DNA from: QHXQ01 sp963788965
GTDB taxonomy: Bacteria > Acidobacteriota > Blastocatellia > Pyrinomonadales > Pyrinomonadaceae
DNA: 64,000 nt
Direction: 5' to 3'
NCBI GenBank assembly: GCA_963788965.1
Contig: CAWBIK010000006.1
Span: forward strand, 620,001-684,000
Position numbers and translations under genes: made by a program. The notes beneath the pieces were generated by a model, which saw only the letters and a program-made list of their open reading frames with translations, had not been told where the DNA came from and did not search any database. Positions 27,946 to 36,785 of this stretch are shown here, in pieces; the first letter of the stretch is position 1; each line of letters starts with the position of its first letter.

Positions 27946-30268
27946 ATGCAGGAGATAAGACGCAGACGAGATGTGGTGTTGATCGGCGTGCGTGCGCGTG
28001 CGCCGCAGGTGGCGCGCGTGTTGGCGCTGCTGGTGTTGGTGGCGGGGCTGGTCTATGTCGGCATCACGTACAACAAGGCGCGCAAGCAGAAGCAGTTCGT
28101 TATGCGTGGCGGGCAGGCGGAGTTGTCCACGCGCGTGGTCAGTCGCGTCGAAAACTTCGAGCGGCGCGTGACCGATGGCGACCGTCTGTCGATGCTGCTG
28201 CGCGCATCATTGTATTTGTCTTATGACGATGGGCATCACGAGTTACAGGACGTACACCTTGAATATTATCCGAAGGCGGGCGGCACGGATCAGGTGAACG
28301 CGCGGCAGGCTGTTTACTTTTCAGAAACCGAGTCTGTTCAATTCAACGGCAACGTGCAGATCGATACGCGCGACAAGTTGAAGGTCTTGACCGAGCGCGT
28401 GGCTTACGATGTGAAGAACGAGTTGGCGCAGATCGACGTGCCGCTCACGTTCGCGCGCGAGAACATCACGGGCAGCGCCAATGCTGCGGTCGTCGGCTCG
28501 AAGGTCAAGCGACTCGATCTGCGCGGCAACGTGGTCATCACCGTCCAGCCCGGTCATGCGGGCGCGCCGGGCGTGCAGGCCACGCCGCGCAGTCGCCCGG
28601 TCACAATTCGTTCGACGGACGCGCACTTCGATCAGGCGCTAGGGCAACTCATGTTCACGGGCGGCGCAACCGCCGAGCAGGAACGCGACATCATGAGCGG
28701 CGAGACGCTGACCGGGTGGCTGACCGAGCAGAAGAAGTTGCAACGCTTGGAGTCGCGCGGCAGCGCGTATCTACGCACGATGGAAACAGGGCGCGCGGCC
28801 GAAGTGCGCGCCGCCGAGATGACCTTCTTCTTCGACGCCGAGCAGCGCCTGCAAAATGCAACGGCCGTGCGCGACGTGTTCGCGCACACGCTCGACGCCG
28901 AAGCCGAAGCGCAACTGACCGCGCCTACGACCGCGCAAATATCCTTCGTGGTTCAAGGCGAGCGCAGCCTGTTGAAAGAGTTGCACGCCGAAGGGCGGGC
29001 CGTCGTCACGCTGGCCGCGCCGAAATCGCACGCCAACGATCCGCGCGCCGCGAACAAACGGCTGACGGCTGATCACGTCAATCTGTTCTGGCGCACCACA
29101 GGGCGCGACCTAGAACGCGCCGAAGCCGTCGGCAACGCCGAGTTGATCGTTGACCCGGTGTTACAGCAGTCGCCACTCGCCGAGCGCAAGACGCTGACCG
29201 CGCCGCGCTTCGATTGCGACTTCTTCGAGGCGGGCAATCTCGCCAAGACCTTCACCACGTCGGGCGGCCCCGCCAAGGCCGTCATCACGCCCTTGCAGCC
29301 GTCCGAGACGCGCGGCACGCGCACGCTCACCGCGCAAAAGATGACCGCCGCCTTCCACCGCGAGACGCAGGACGCCGAGCGCGTGGACGCAGAAGGCGAC
29401 GCGCAGTTCAACGAAGGCGACCGCAACGGGCAGGCCGCGAATGTCACTTACACGGCCGCAGACGCGACCGTGCGCCTGCGCGGCGGCGACCCTGTTGTGT
29501 GGGATTCGCGCGCGCGCATGAAGGCTGTGGAGATCGATTCAGACACGGTCAAGCGCGTCTCTTATGCACGCGGCAAGGTGCAGACAACTTATTACAGTCA
29601 GGAACAGACCGGCGGCGCGACGCCGTTTCAGAAAGTCAAAAGCCCTGTCTTCATCGTCTCCAACACGGCGGAGTTTCAACACGACACGGGCGTCGGCATC
29701 TATACGGGCGACGCGCGCGCGTGGCAGGACGACAACTTCGTGCGCGGCGACAAACTGACCTTGCGCCGCGAGCAGAAACGCATGGAAGCCGACGGCAACG
29801 TGCAAAGCGCGATCTATAATGCGCGGCGCAAAGATGAGACGGGCAACAGCATCGTCGTGCCCGTCTTCGCCACGTCACAACGCATGTTCTATTCGGACAC
29901 TGATCGGGTTGTTCATTACGAGACGACCGTTGACATCAAGCAGGGCACGGAGCGGATCACGTGCGACGTGGCGGACGTGTACTTGATGAAGCAGCAGAAC
30001 GAAGTTGATCGCACCGTCGCGCAACGCAACGTCGTGGTCACGCAACCGGGCCGGCGCGCGACGGGCGACTGGGCGCAGTACACCGCGGCCGACGAGACGG
30101 TTATGCTCACAGGCAATCCCGCGCGCGTCGAAGATGCCGATAAGGGCAACTCGCAGAGGGCCGCGCATGACCGTCTATCTGCGCGAGGACCGCGTTGTCA
30201 CAGACAGCCCCGGCGGGCAACAATCAACCGGGCGCGTGCATTCGACACACAAGGTTAAGAAACAATAG
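27946..30268 (+). CDS. LptC-LptA fusion, LPS export (one frameshift)
   Basis: About 774 residues. ATG 27946 gives a basic start and one membrane helix (VARVLALLVLVAGLVYVGITY), then a periplasmic part with an LptC-like region and repeated OstA/LptA beta-jellyroll units (for example HLEYYPKAGGTDQVNARQAVYF, FNGNVQIDTRDKLKVLTERVAYD, and a final GDWAQYTAADETVMLTGNPARVED). This protein would form the periplasmic bridge for lipopolysaccharide. Near 30158 the frame shifts; removing one C gives MTVYLREDRVVTDSPGG and an end at 30268, seven bases before lptB. Separate LptC (about 190 aa) and LptA (about 180 aa) genes are absent, so a fusion is inferred. Confidence 0.83.
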
Positions 30269-30274
30269 TTCAAC

Positions 30275-31090
30275 GTGAGCACCGGATTGCAAGTTGACGA
30301 GTTGATTGAATCCGCACGGCGCGAGGCGGCGGCAGAGCAGCGCGAGCGCGTGGCCTTGCGTCCGTCGCAGGCGGCGCTGGTCGCGGTCGATCTGGTTAAG
30401 ACTTACGGCCGGCGGCGCGTGGTGGACGATGTGAGTCTGCACGTTGAGCAGGGCGAGGTGGTCGGACTGTTGGGCGCGAACGGGGCGGGGAAGACGACGA
30501 CCTTTTATATGCTCGTTGGGTTGGAGCGACCCGAAGCGGGGCAGGTGCGCCTTGCGGGGCGCGACATCACGAAGCTGCCGATGTATCTGCGCGCGCGGCT
30601 TGGGCTTGGTTACTTACCGCAAGAGCCGTCGGTCTTTCGCAAGATGACGGTGGCGGAAAATATTCTCGCCGTGTTGGAGACGATGCCGCTCAGGCGGCGC
30701 GAACGCTTCAAGCGCCTCGAAGAGTTGCTGCAAGAGTTTGGCGTCGAACAGGTCAGGAACACGCGCGCCGATGCGCTGTCAGGCGGCGAGCGGCGACGCA
30801 CGGAGATCGCGCGGGCGCTGGCGACCGAGCCGCAGTTCATCCTGCTCGACGAACCGTTCGCCGGCATCGACCCGCTCGCCGTGGACGAGATACAGAAAAT
30901 GATCCTGTATTTGCGCGGGCGCGGCATCGGCATTCTGATCACGGATCACAACGTGCGCGAGACTTTGGGCGTGACCGACCGCGCTTACATCATGGCGGAC
31001 GGGCGCATCTTTCGTTCCGGCCCGCCGCTCGCGTTGACGGAAGACCCGGAAGTGCGCCGCCTCTATCTCGGCGAAAAATTCCGTTTGTAA
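30275..31090 (+). CDS. lptB: LPS export ABC transporter ATPase LptB
   Basis: A 271-residue ABC ATPase that powers LPS extraction with LptFG. Walker A GANGAGKTT, Q-loop YLPQEPSVFRKMTVAENI (the LptB-type LPQEPSIFRKLTV), signature LSGGERRRTEIARAL, Walker B FILLDEPFAGIDP, and H-loop LITDHNVRETL. It carries about 30 extra N-terminal residues compared with typical LptB. GTG start, directly after lptCA; operon continues to rpoN. Confidence 0.95.
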   Translation: MSTGLQVDELIESARREAAAEQRERVALRPSQAALVAVDLVKTYGRRRVVDDVSLHVEQGEVVGLLGANGAGKTTTFYMLVGLERPEAGQVRLAGRDITKLPMYLRARLGLGYLPQEPSVFRKMTVAENILAVLETMPLRRRERFKRLEELLQEFGVEQVRNTRADALSGGERRRTEIARALATEPQFILLDEPFAGIDPLAVDEIQKMILYLRGRGIGILITDHNVRETLGVTDRAYIMADGRIFRSGPPLALTEDPEVRRLYLGEKFRL

Positions 31091-31109
31091 CGCTCGGCGC
31101 GAAGTTCGC

Positions 31110-31137
31110 TGCACACGGACGGCAAATCGGTTATAAT
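31110..31137 (+). promoter_or_regulatory. Possible promoter of rpoN
   Basis: A perfect TATAAT (31132-31137) lies 16 bases after TGCACA (31110-31115), about 90 bases before the rpoN ATG. A small hairpin CGCAAG-TTTT-CTTGCG follows in the leader at about 31146-31161. Confidence 0.45.
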
Positions 31138-31227
31138 CTCTCCCGTCGCAAGTTTTCTTGCGGTGTTCAGCCAAAACAATCAATTAAGGTCTGATTATTT
31201 TGCGTGGGTTTGATCTAGTGCAAAGGT

Positions 31228-32805
31228 ATGTCCGTTAAGCTCACCACCAGCCTCTCGCAGCGCCTCGTGCTAACGCCGCAGTTGCGCCAGCGCATCGAGA
31301 TGTTGCAGATGACCTCGCTGGAATTAAGCGATCTGATCCAGCAGCAAATGTTGGAGAACCCCGTCCTCGAAGAAGTCGCGCCGCAGGAAGAGAAGCGCGA
31401 ACTCGAAGAGAACATCCTCGATCAACTCGCGTCGGGTACGAACGACCACGCCGCGTCGGAAGCGGTGGCGGGCGAGTTGGGCAGCGCCGCCTCGAATGGG
31501 GCGGGCGACGCGGCGGCAATAGTTGACGCAACGGCCGCGAGCGTCGATGCGCCGGAGGCTGCGCCGACCGTCGAAGCGGGCGAAGAGTTCGAGGGCGAAA
31601 CGCAGGAGCGCGATGCGTTTGAAGAGATCGACTACGGCCGTGAGTTTCAAGAGTATCTCGATCCGGGCTACAAGACGCAGGAGTGGGAATATAAGGACGA
31701 CGAGCCGACCTTCGAGCAATTTCTAACACGCCCGATCTCTTTGTCCGAACACCTGACCGAACAACTGCACTTGAACGACGTGCCCGAAGAGTTGATCCCA
31801 ATCGCCGAAGCGATCATCGGCAATCTCGATTCGGATGGGCGACTGAACGCGACGAACGAAGAGTTAGCCATCTTCGGCGGCTGGCCCGAAGGTCAGGTGG
31901 AAGAAGCACGGCAGATCATCATGCGCTTCGACCCCGTGGGCTGCGGCGCACAGAACGTGCGCGAATGCCTGCTCGTGCAGTTGGAGACAGAGGGCGCGCT
32001 TGATCGGCTGGCCGTGCAGTTGATCGGCCAACATTCGCTCGTGGACTTGCAGCAACACAAACTGCCGAACTTGTCGAAGCAGTTGGGCGTGCCCATCGAA
32101 GCGTTGCTGAAAGAGCTTGAGTTGATCCGCACGCTCGATCCGTATCCGGGCCGGCGCTACTCGTCGGACGAGCCGATCCTCATCGTGCCCGAAGTCTTCA
32201 TCGAAAAGATCGACGACGAATACGTCATCTACTTTCACGACGACGGCAGCCCGCGCCTGCGCCTGAACACCGGCTACCAGCAGATGCTCGGTCAGCCCGA
32301 CACCAGCAAAGAGACGCGCGACTTCATCAAAGACAAGATGCGCTCGGCGGTCGATCTGCTGCGCAACATCGAGCATCGACGGCAGACGATCTATCGCGTC
32401 GTCGATTGCATCGTGCGCCGCCAGCGCGAGTTTCTGGATAAGGGCGTGCAGTACATCCGGCCGATGATGTTGAAGGACGTGGCCGAAGAGACGGGCATGC
32501 ACCTTTCGACGATCTCGCGCGTGGTCAATCGCAAGTACGCGCACACGCCGCAGGGCGTCATCGAGTTGCGCCGCTTCTTCACCGAGGGCATGGTGAACGA
32601 AGAGGGCGAAGAAGTCTCGACGCGCATCATCAAACTGCGCATCAAGAAACTGATCGAGGAAGAAGACACGCACAACCCGATCACGGACGATCAGATCGTC
32701 AAGATTTTGTTGAAGGAAGGCATCAAGTTGTCGCGCCGCACGGTGGCGAAGTACCGCGACCAGATGTCGATTCCCGGCTCGCGCGAGCGCAAGGCTGTCG
32801 TCTAG
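31228..32805 (+). CDS. rpoN: RNA polymerase sigma-54 factor RpoN
   Basis: A 525-residue sigma-54. Region I is Gln/Leu-rich (LTTSLSQRLVLTPQLRQRIEMLQMTSLEL), region II is acidic and long (about 50-170), the core-binding domain follows, then a helix-turn-helix (EETGMHLSTISRVVNRKYAHTP) and the RpoN box SRRTVAKYRDQM near the C-terminus. Complete. Gene order lptB-rpoN-hpf is the conserved diderm arrangement. Confidence 0.97.
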   Translation: MSVKLTTSLSQRLVLTPQLRQRIEMLQMTSLELSDLIQQQMLENPVLEEVAPQEEKRELEENILDQLASGTNDHAASEAVAGELGSAASNGAGDAAAIVDATAASVDAPEAAPTVEAGEEFEGETQERDAFEEIDYGREFQEYLDPGYKTQEWEYKDDEPTFEQFLTRPISLSEHLTEQLHLNDVPEELIPIAEAIIGNLDSDGRLNATNEELAIFGGWPEGQVEEARQIIMRFDPVGCGAQNVRECLLVQLETEGALDRLAVQLIGQHSLVDLQQHKLPNLSKQLGVPIEALLKELELIRTLDPYPGRRYSSDEPILIVPEVFIEKIDDEYVIYFHDDGSPRLRLNTGYQQMLGQPDTSKETRDFIKDKMRSAVDLLRNIEHRRQTIYRVVDCIVRRQREFLDKGVQYIRPMMLKDVAEETGMHLSTISRVVNRKYAHTPQGVIELRRFFTEGMVNEEGEEVSTRIIKLRIKKLIEEEDTHNPITDDQIVKILLKEGIKLSRRTVAKYRDQMSIPGSRERKAVV

Positions 32806-32937
32806 TCGTGACGTGGCGCGCTGAAGCCGGGCATAGGTTTAAGTAGTTACATCAAGCAAGCGGGTCGGCGCGGGCGGCGATGGGCCTTTACGCCCTGAAA
32901 ACGCTTCGCCCAACGTCGGCGTTAGGGGAGGAGACTA

Positions 32938-33468
32938 ATGGAGTTTGAGTACACGGGCCGGCACATGGATGTGACCCCCGCCATCCGTCGCCACGTCGAA
33001 GACCACTTCAGCAAGATCGAGCATATCTTCAACGACTCGACGGCGCGCGCGCACATCATCATCGAGGTCGAGAAGAACCGGCACATCGGCGAGGTGCTCC
33101 TGCACTGGCGCGAGCACACGCTGACCGCGCGCGACATCAACGCCGACATGTATCAGTCTTTGACGCGCGCCATCGCCAAGATCGAGAAACAGGCCATCAA
33201 GCTCAAGAAGAAGATCATCGAGCGCAAGCAGAGCGCGCCCGCACTCGCCTCGCTCGCGCCCGACAACGGCAGCGTCGAAGCAGCCGAACGCGGCCCGCGC
33301 ATCATCAACGCGCGCCGCTACAACATCAAACCGATGACGCCCGAAGAGGCCGCGCTGCGTCTGTCCGAAGACAGCAACCAATTTCTCGTCTTCCGCGACT
33401 CGGACACCAGCCGCATCGGCGTCCTCTACAAACGCAAAGACGGCAACTACGGCCTGATCGAACCGTAA
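32938..33468 (+). CDS. hpf: Ribosome hibernation-promoting factor HPF, long form
   Basis: A 176-residue long-type HPF. The N-terminal S30AE domain (about 1-100: YTGRHMDVTPAIRRHVEDHF) binds the 30S subunit. A linker leads to the C-terminal dimerisation domain (about 118-176: RRYNIKPMTPEEAALRLSEDSNQFLVFRDSDT), which pairs ribosomes into 100S particles. ATG 32938 has a strong GGGGAGGAG site. Last gene of the lpt-rpoN cluster. Confidence 0.95.
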   Translation: MEFEYTGRHMDVTPAIRRHVEDHFSKIEHIFNDSTARAHIIIEVEKNRHIGEVLLHWREHTLTARDINADMYQSLTRAIAKIEKQAIKLKKKIIERKQSAPALASLAPDNGSVEAAERGPRIINARRYNIKPMTPEEAALRLSEDSNQFLVFRDSDTSRIGVLYKRKDGNYGLIEP

Positions 33469-33483
33469 CGATCCGCAGTCGGC

Positions 33484-33545
33484 ATAAACCACAAAGACAC
33501 GAAGACGCGAACTGATATTCGTGTCTTCGTGTCTTTGTGGTTTAT
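33484..33545. repeat. Dispersed palindrome, AACCACAAAGACACGAAG family, copy 2
   Basis: ATAAACCACAAAGACACGAA and its mirror TTCGTGTCTTTGTGGTTTAT with a short loop, 15 bases after the hpf stop. Arms are nearly identical to copy 1. Confidence 0.9.
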
Positions 33546-33577
33546 AACGGCCCACCCTGTCCTTAAGCTGCCTGTTC

Positions 33578-33607
33578 TTGCTATAACTCTTTAGCCTTTG
33601 CCATAAT
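33578..33607 (+). promoter_or_regulatory. Promoter of tRNA-Arg
   Basis: TTGCTA (33578-33583), an 18-base spacer and CATAAT (33602-33607), ending 12 bases before the mature tRNA. Confidence 0.5.
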
Positions 33608-33619
33608 GCGCGCGCACGC

Positions 33620-33692
33620 GGGCCTGTAGCTCAACGGATAGAGCGACGCCCTCCTAAGGCGTAGGTTGCAAGTTCGATTCTTGCCAGGCTCA
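33620..33692 (+). tRNA. tRNA-Arg(CCT)
   Basis: A 73-base cloverleaf: acceptor GGGCCTG/CAGGCTC (one G-T pair), D-stem GCTC/GAGC, anticodon stem ACGCC/GGCGT with loop CTCCTAA (anticodon CCT, codon AGG), and T-arm GCAAG-TTCGATT-CTTGC. No encoded CCA. A run of six T follows immediately and may terminate transcription. Confidence 0.95.
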
Positions 33693-34007
33693 CTTTTTTC
33701 ACCGCGTCGCGCAGCCGGCCTTCGGTCTTCCTTAGTCGCACACCGCACAACCGCATGTTGATGGGTTTACAAACCTTGCGGCCCGGCTTACCGTCCTGCG
33801 TCGTTTGTCGGTCCTTAATATTCGCCTCTTGATCCGGATCACAAACCCTGAGGCAAAGGTAGAGACAGAACCGGGCACGAAGTGGTCAGCACTCGCGGCC
33901 GGTTCTTTGTCTTGAACTTTTGCCTTTTGCCTTCGCCATGTAAACTGCTGCCGCACTCGTCCGGCATCGCAGTAGCAAACATAAGTGATGAATTATTGGA
34001 GGCTCGT
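33693..34007. other. Intergenic region after tRNA-Arg
   Basis: Starts with a T run that can end the tRNA transcript. I see no supported gene; the peptidase frame stays open upstream to 33882, but the ribosome site and signal peptide place the start at 34008. Confidence 0.5.
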
Positions 34008-36278
34008 ATGCGATTTCGTCCTGTTCGTTTCTTCGTTGCGCTTGTGCTATCGGTCGCGGTCGGCGCGCAGGCTGCGCCGCCGGCCGACGAGCGCCCGCTG
34101 CTTGGGTTCGACCGCGAGAGCGCGACCCGCCAACGCGCGTTGGAAGCGCGCTTCGACGCGGCGCTCAAACGCGATGACCTGCGCGCGTGGATGAAGCGTT
34201 TGAGCGCGCGCCCGCATCACGTCGGCTCGCCTTACGGGAAAGAGAATGCAGAGTTTATCGCCGCGCAGTTTCGCGCGTGGGGCTTCGACACGCAACTCGA
34301 AGAGTTCAGCGTCTTGTTTCCTACGCCGAAGACGCGCGTGGTCGAGTTGGTTGCGCCGGAAAAATTCAGCGCGCGTCTCAGCGAGCCGACGATTCCCGAA
34401 GATGCCACGTCGGGGCAGACTGCGGAGCAGTTGCCCGTCTATAACGCTTACTCTGTGGACGGCGACGTGACCGCGCCGCTCGTCTATGTCAACTACGGCG
34501 TGCCGCGCGATTACGACGAGCTACAGCAGCGCGGCATCGACGTGAAAGGCAAGATCGTGATCGCGCGCTACGGTGGCTCGTGGCGCGGCATCAAGCCGAA
34601 AGTCGCGGCCGAGCGCGGCGCGGTCGGCTGCATCATCTATTCCGATCCGCGCAACGACGGCTACTTTCAAGGCGACGTTTATCCGAAAGGCGCATGGCGC
34701 AACGAGACGGGCGCGCAACGCGGTTCGGTCGCAGACATGCCGCTCTTTCCCGGCGATCCGCTCACGCCCGGTGTGGGCGCGACCGCCGATGCGAAACGGC
34801 TCGACATCAAGAGCGCGCCGACCTTGACGAAGATTCCCGTGCTGCCGATCTCTTACAGCGACGCGCAGCCGCTCTTGCGCGCCTTCGGCGGCCCGCTCGC
34901 GCCCGACGCGTGGCGCGGCGCGTTACCGCTGACCTATCACTTCGGCCCCGGCCCCGCGACCGTCCATCTCAAACTTGAGTTCAACTGGCAGCGTGTCCCC
35001 GCCTACGATGTGATCGCAAAACTGCGCGGTGCGGAGCGACCCGACGAATGGGTCATACGCGGCAATCATCATGATGCGTGGGTGAACGGCGCGACCGATC
35101 CGATCAGCGGCCTCGTCGCCGAAATGGCCGAGGCGCGCGCCATCGGTGAGTTAGTCAAGACAGGTTGGAAGCCGAAGCGCACTATCGTCTATTGCGCTTG
35201 GGACGGCGAGGAGCCGGGCTTGCTCGGTTCGACCGAGTGGGTTGAAGCGCACGGCGATCTGCTCGACAAGAACGCCGTGCTCTATATCAACTCCGACACG
35301 AACGCGCGCGGCTTCTTCAACGTCGGCGGCTCGCACACGCTCGAAAAGTTCATCAACGAAGTGGCGCGCGACGTGACCGATCCGCAGAAACAGATTTCCG
35401 TCTTCGAGCGCGCCCGCGCCGCGCAGATCATCTACGGCAGCACAGACGAGCGGCGCGAAGCGCGCGAACGCGCCGACCTGCGGATCGAACCGCTTGGTTC
35501 AGGGTCGGACTTCACGCCCTTTTTGCAACACGCGGGCATCGCCACGCTCAACATAGGCTTCGGCGGCGAAGGCAACAGCGGCGGCGTCTATCATTCGATC
35601 TACGACTCGTTCGATCATTTCACGCGCTTCGTCGATCCGAACTTCGATTACGGCATCGCGCTCGCACAAGTCGGCGGGCGGGCCGTCCTGCGTTTCGCCA
35701 ACGCGGACACGTTGCCATATGCCTACACGAACTTTGCCGACTCGGTTGCACAGTACGTCCGCGAAGTCACGAAGCTTGCCGAGGACGTGCGCGAAGAATC
35801 GCGCGAGAAGAACCGGCGCATCGAGGATAAGACTTTTGCCGCCGTCTTCGATCCGACCGAAACGTATGTGCAGCCGAAGCCGGACGCGCCCGTGCCTTAC
35901 ATGAACTTTGCGCCCTTGCAAAACGCACTCGCGCGTTTGCAAGAGAGCGCGCAGAAGTACGACGCCGCCATGCGCGCAACCGAGCGCCAGTCTACGCCGC
36001 AAACACAAGCCGCGCTCGACGATGCGTTGCGCCAGACCGAGCGCGCGATGCTCAGCGCGCAGGGCTTGCCGGGCCGCCCGTGGTTCAAGCACCAGATTTA
36101 TGCGCCCGGTTTCTACACCGGCTATGGCGTCAAGACGCTGCCCGCCGTGCGCGAAGCCATCGAGCAACGCAACTGGCAAGAGGCGGAACAGCAGACCGGC
36201 ATCGTCGCCGACACCATCACACGCATCGCCGTCGCCATTGATCGCGCGACGGCGTTGGCGCAAGGGAATGCAAGATAA
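34008..36278 (+). CDS. Secreted M28 family metallopeptidase (glutamate carboxypeptidase II-like)
   Basis: A 756-residue protein with a signal peptide (MRFRPVRFFVALVLSVAVGAQA). Layout is that of M28B/GCPII: a PA domain (about 110-310, APLVYVNYGVPRDYDELQQRGIDVKGKIVIARYG), then the di-zinc peptidase domain (about 320-570), then a helical dimerisation-like C-terminus. Zinc ligands can be placed in RGNHHDAWVNGATDPISG (His, Asp), WDGEEPGLLGSTEW (Glu-Glu) and the late GGVYHSIYDSF (His). ATG 34008 follows TTGGAGG. Likely periplasmic or extracellular release of acidic C-terminal residues from peptides; specificity inferred from family only. Confidence 0.92.
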   Translation: MRFRPVRFFVALVLSVAVGAQAAPPADERPLLGFDRESATRQRALEARFDAALKRDDLRAWMKRLSARPHHVGSPYGKENAEFIAAQFRAWGFDTQLEEFSVLFPTPKTRVVELVAPEKFSARLSEPTIPEDATSGQTAEQLPVYNAYSVDGDVTAPLVYVNYGVPRDYDELQQRGIDVKGKIVIARYGGSWRGIKPKVAAERGAVGCIIYSDPRNDGYFQGDVYPKGAWRNETGAQRGSVADMPLFPGDPLTPGVGATADAKRLDIKSAPTLTKIPVLPISYSDAQPLLRAFGGPLAPDAWRGALPLTYHFGPGPATVHLKLEFNWQRVPAYDVIAKLRGAERPDEWVIRGNHHDAWVNGATDPISGLVAEMAEARAIGELVKTGWKPKRTIVYCAWDGEEPGLLGSTEWVEAHGDLLDKNAVLYINSDTNARGFFNVGGSHTLEKFINEVARDVTDPQKQISVFERARAAQIIYGSTDERREARERADLRIEPLGSGSDFTPFLQHAGIATLNIGFGGEGNSGGVYHSIYDSFDHFTRFVDPNFDYGIALAQVGGRAVLRFANADTLPYAYTNFADSVAQYVREVTKLAEDVREESREKNRRIEDKTFAAVFDPTETYVQPKPDAPVPYMNFAPLQNALARLQESAQKYDAAMRATERQSTPQTQAALDDALRQTERAMLSAQGLPGRPWFKHQIYAPGFYTGYGVKTLPAVREAIEQRNWQEAEQQTGIVADTITRIAVAIDRATALAQGNAR

Positions 36279-36294
36279 GACGACGAACAAGCGC

Positions 36295-36363
36295 ATTAAC
36301 CACCAAGACACGAAGACTCGAAGCAGTTAACCTGCTTCCAGTCTTCGTGTCTTGGTGGTTAAT
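36295..36363. repeat. Dispersed palindrome, AACCACAAAGACACGAAG family, copy 3 (variant)
   Basis: ATTAACCACCAAGACACGAA and its mirror TTCGTGTCTTGGTGGTTAAT, with an inner GAAGCAG/CTGCTTC stem. It differs from copies 1 and 2 by an A to C change that is compensated on the other arm, which keeps pairing and argues for selection on structure. It lies between the convergent peptidase and nuclease-inhibitor genes. Confidence 0.85.
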
Positions 36364-36376
36364 GTTGCCGGTCGCC

Positions 36377-36775
36377 CTAAGTCTCGACCACGTGCGTGTG
36401 CAAGCCGAACACGTTATCAGTAGGGCTACGCCCGACGATGTACACGTCGATGTTGACGCGCCCGATGCGATAGACGCGCACGCCTGACAGGTGTTGCCGC
36501 AGCCAACGCACAAGTGCCTGATAACGACGCGCGGTCGCACGCTCGTTCGGCCCTTTCCAATCAGGCTCGGACGCGGCCACACGGAAAAAACTACCTAAGG
36601 TCTGGGTCGTAATCTCCACGCTTTCATCTTGCCCGGTGTGCCGGCGCACGGCTGCGCGCGTGAGTCTGTCTTTGCCCCAACGCACAAGCTCGAACGGGTA
36701 ATCCGACTCGGACATGAACAGCAACCCCTCGGTCGCCCGCGCCAGTTCGGCCAGCAGTTGCTTGTCGTTTTTCAT
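36377..36775 (-). CDS. NuiA-family nuclease inhibitor
   Basis: A 132-residue protein matching the nuclease A inhibitor family: EGLLFMSESDYPFE near the N-terminus, then VEITTQTLGSFFRV, YQALVRWLRQHLSGVRVYRIGRVNIDVYIVGRSP. The founding member, NuiA of Anabaena, inhibits the non-specific nuclease NucA. Here the gene starts 10 bases after a NucA-type nuclease gene ends on the same strand, so a nuclease-inhibitor pair is likely. No signal peptide: the inhibitor should stay in the cytoplasm and protect the producer. Confidence 0.87.
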   Translation of the reverse strand: MKNDKQLLAELARATEGLLFMSESDYPFELVRWGKDRLTRAAVRRHTGQDESVEITTQTLGSFFRVAASEPDWKGPNERATARRYQALVRWLRQHLSGVRVYRIGRVNIDVYIVGRSPTDNVFGLHTHVVET

Positions 36776-36785
36776 CGCGCTCGGC

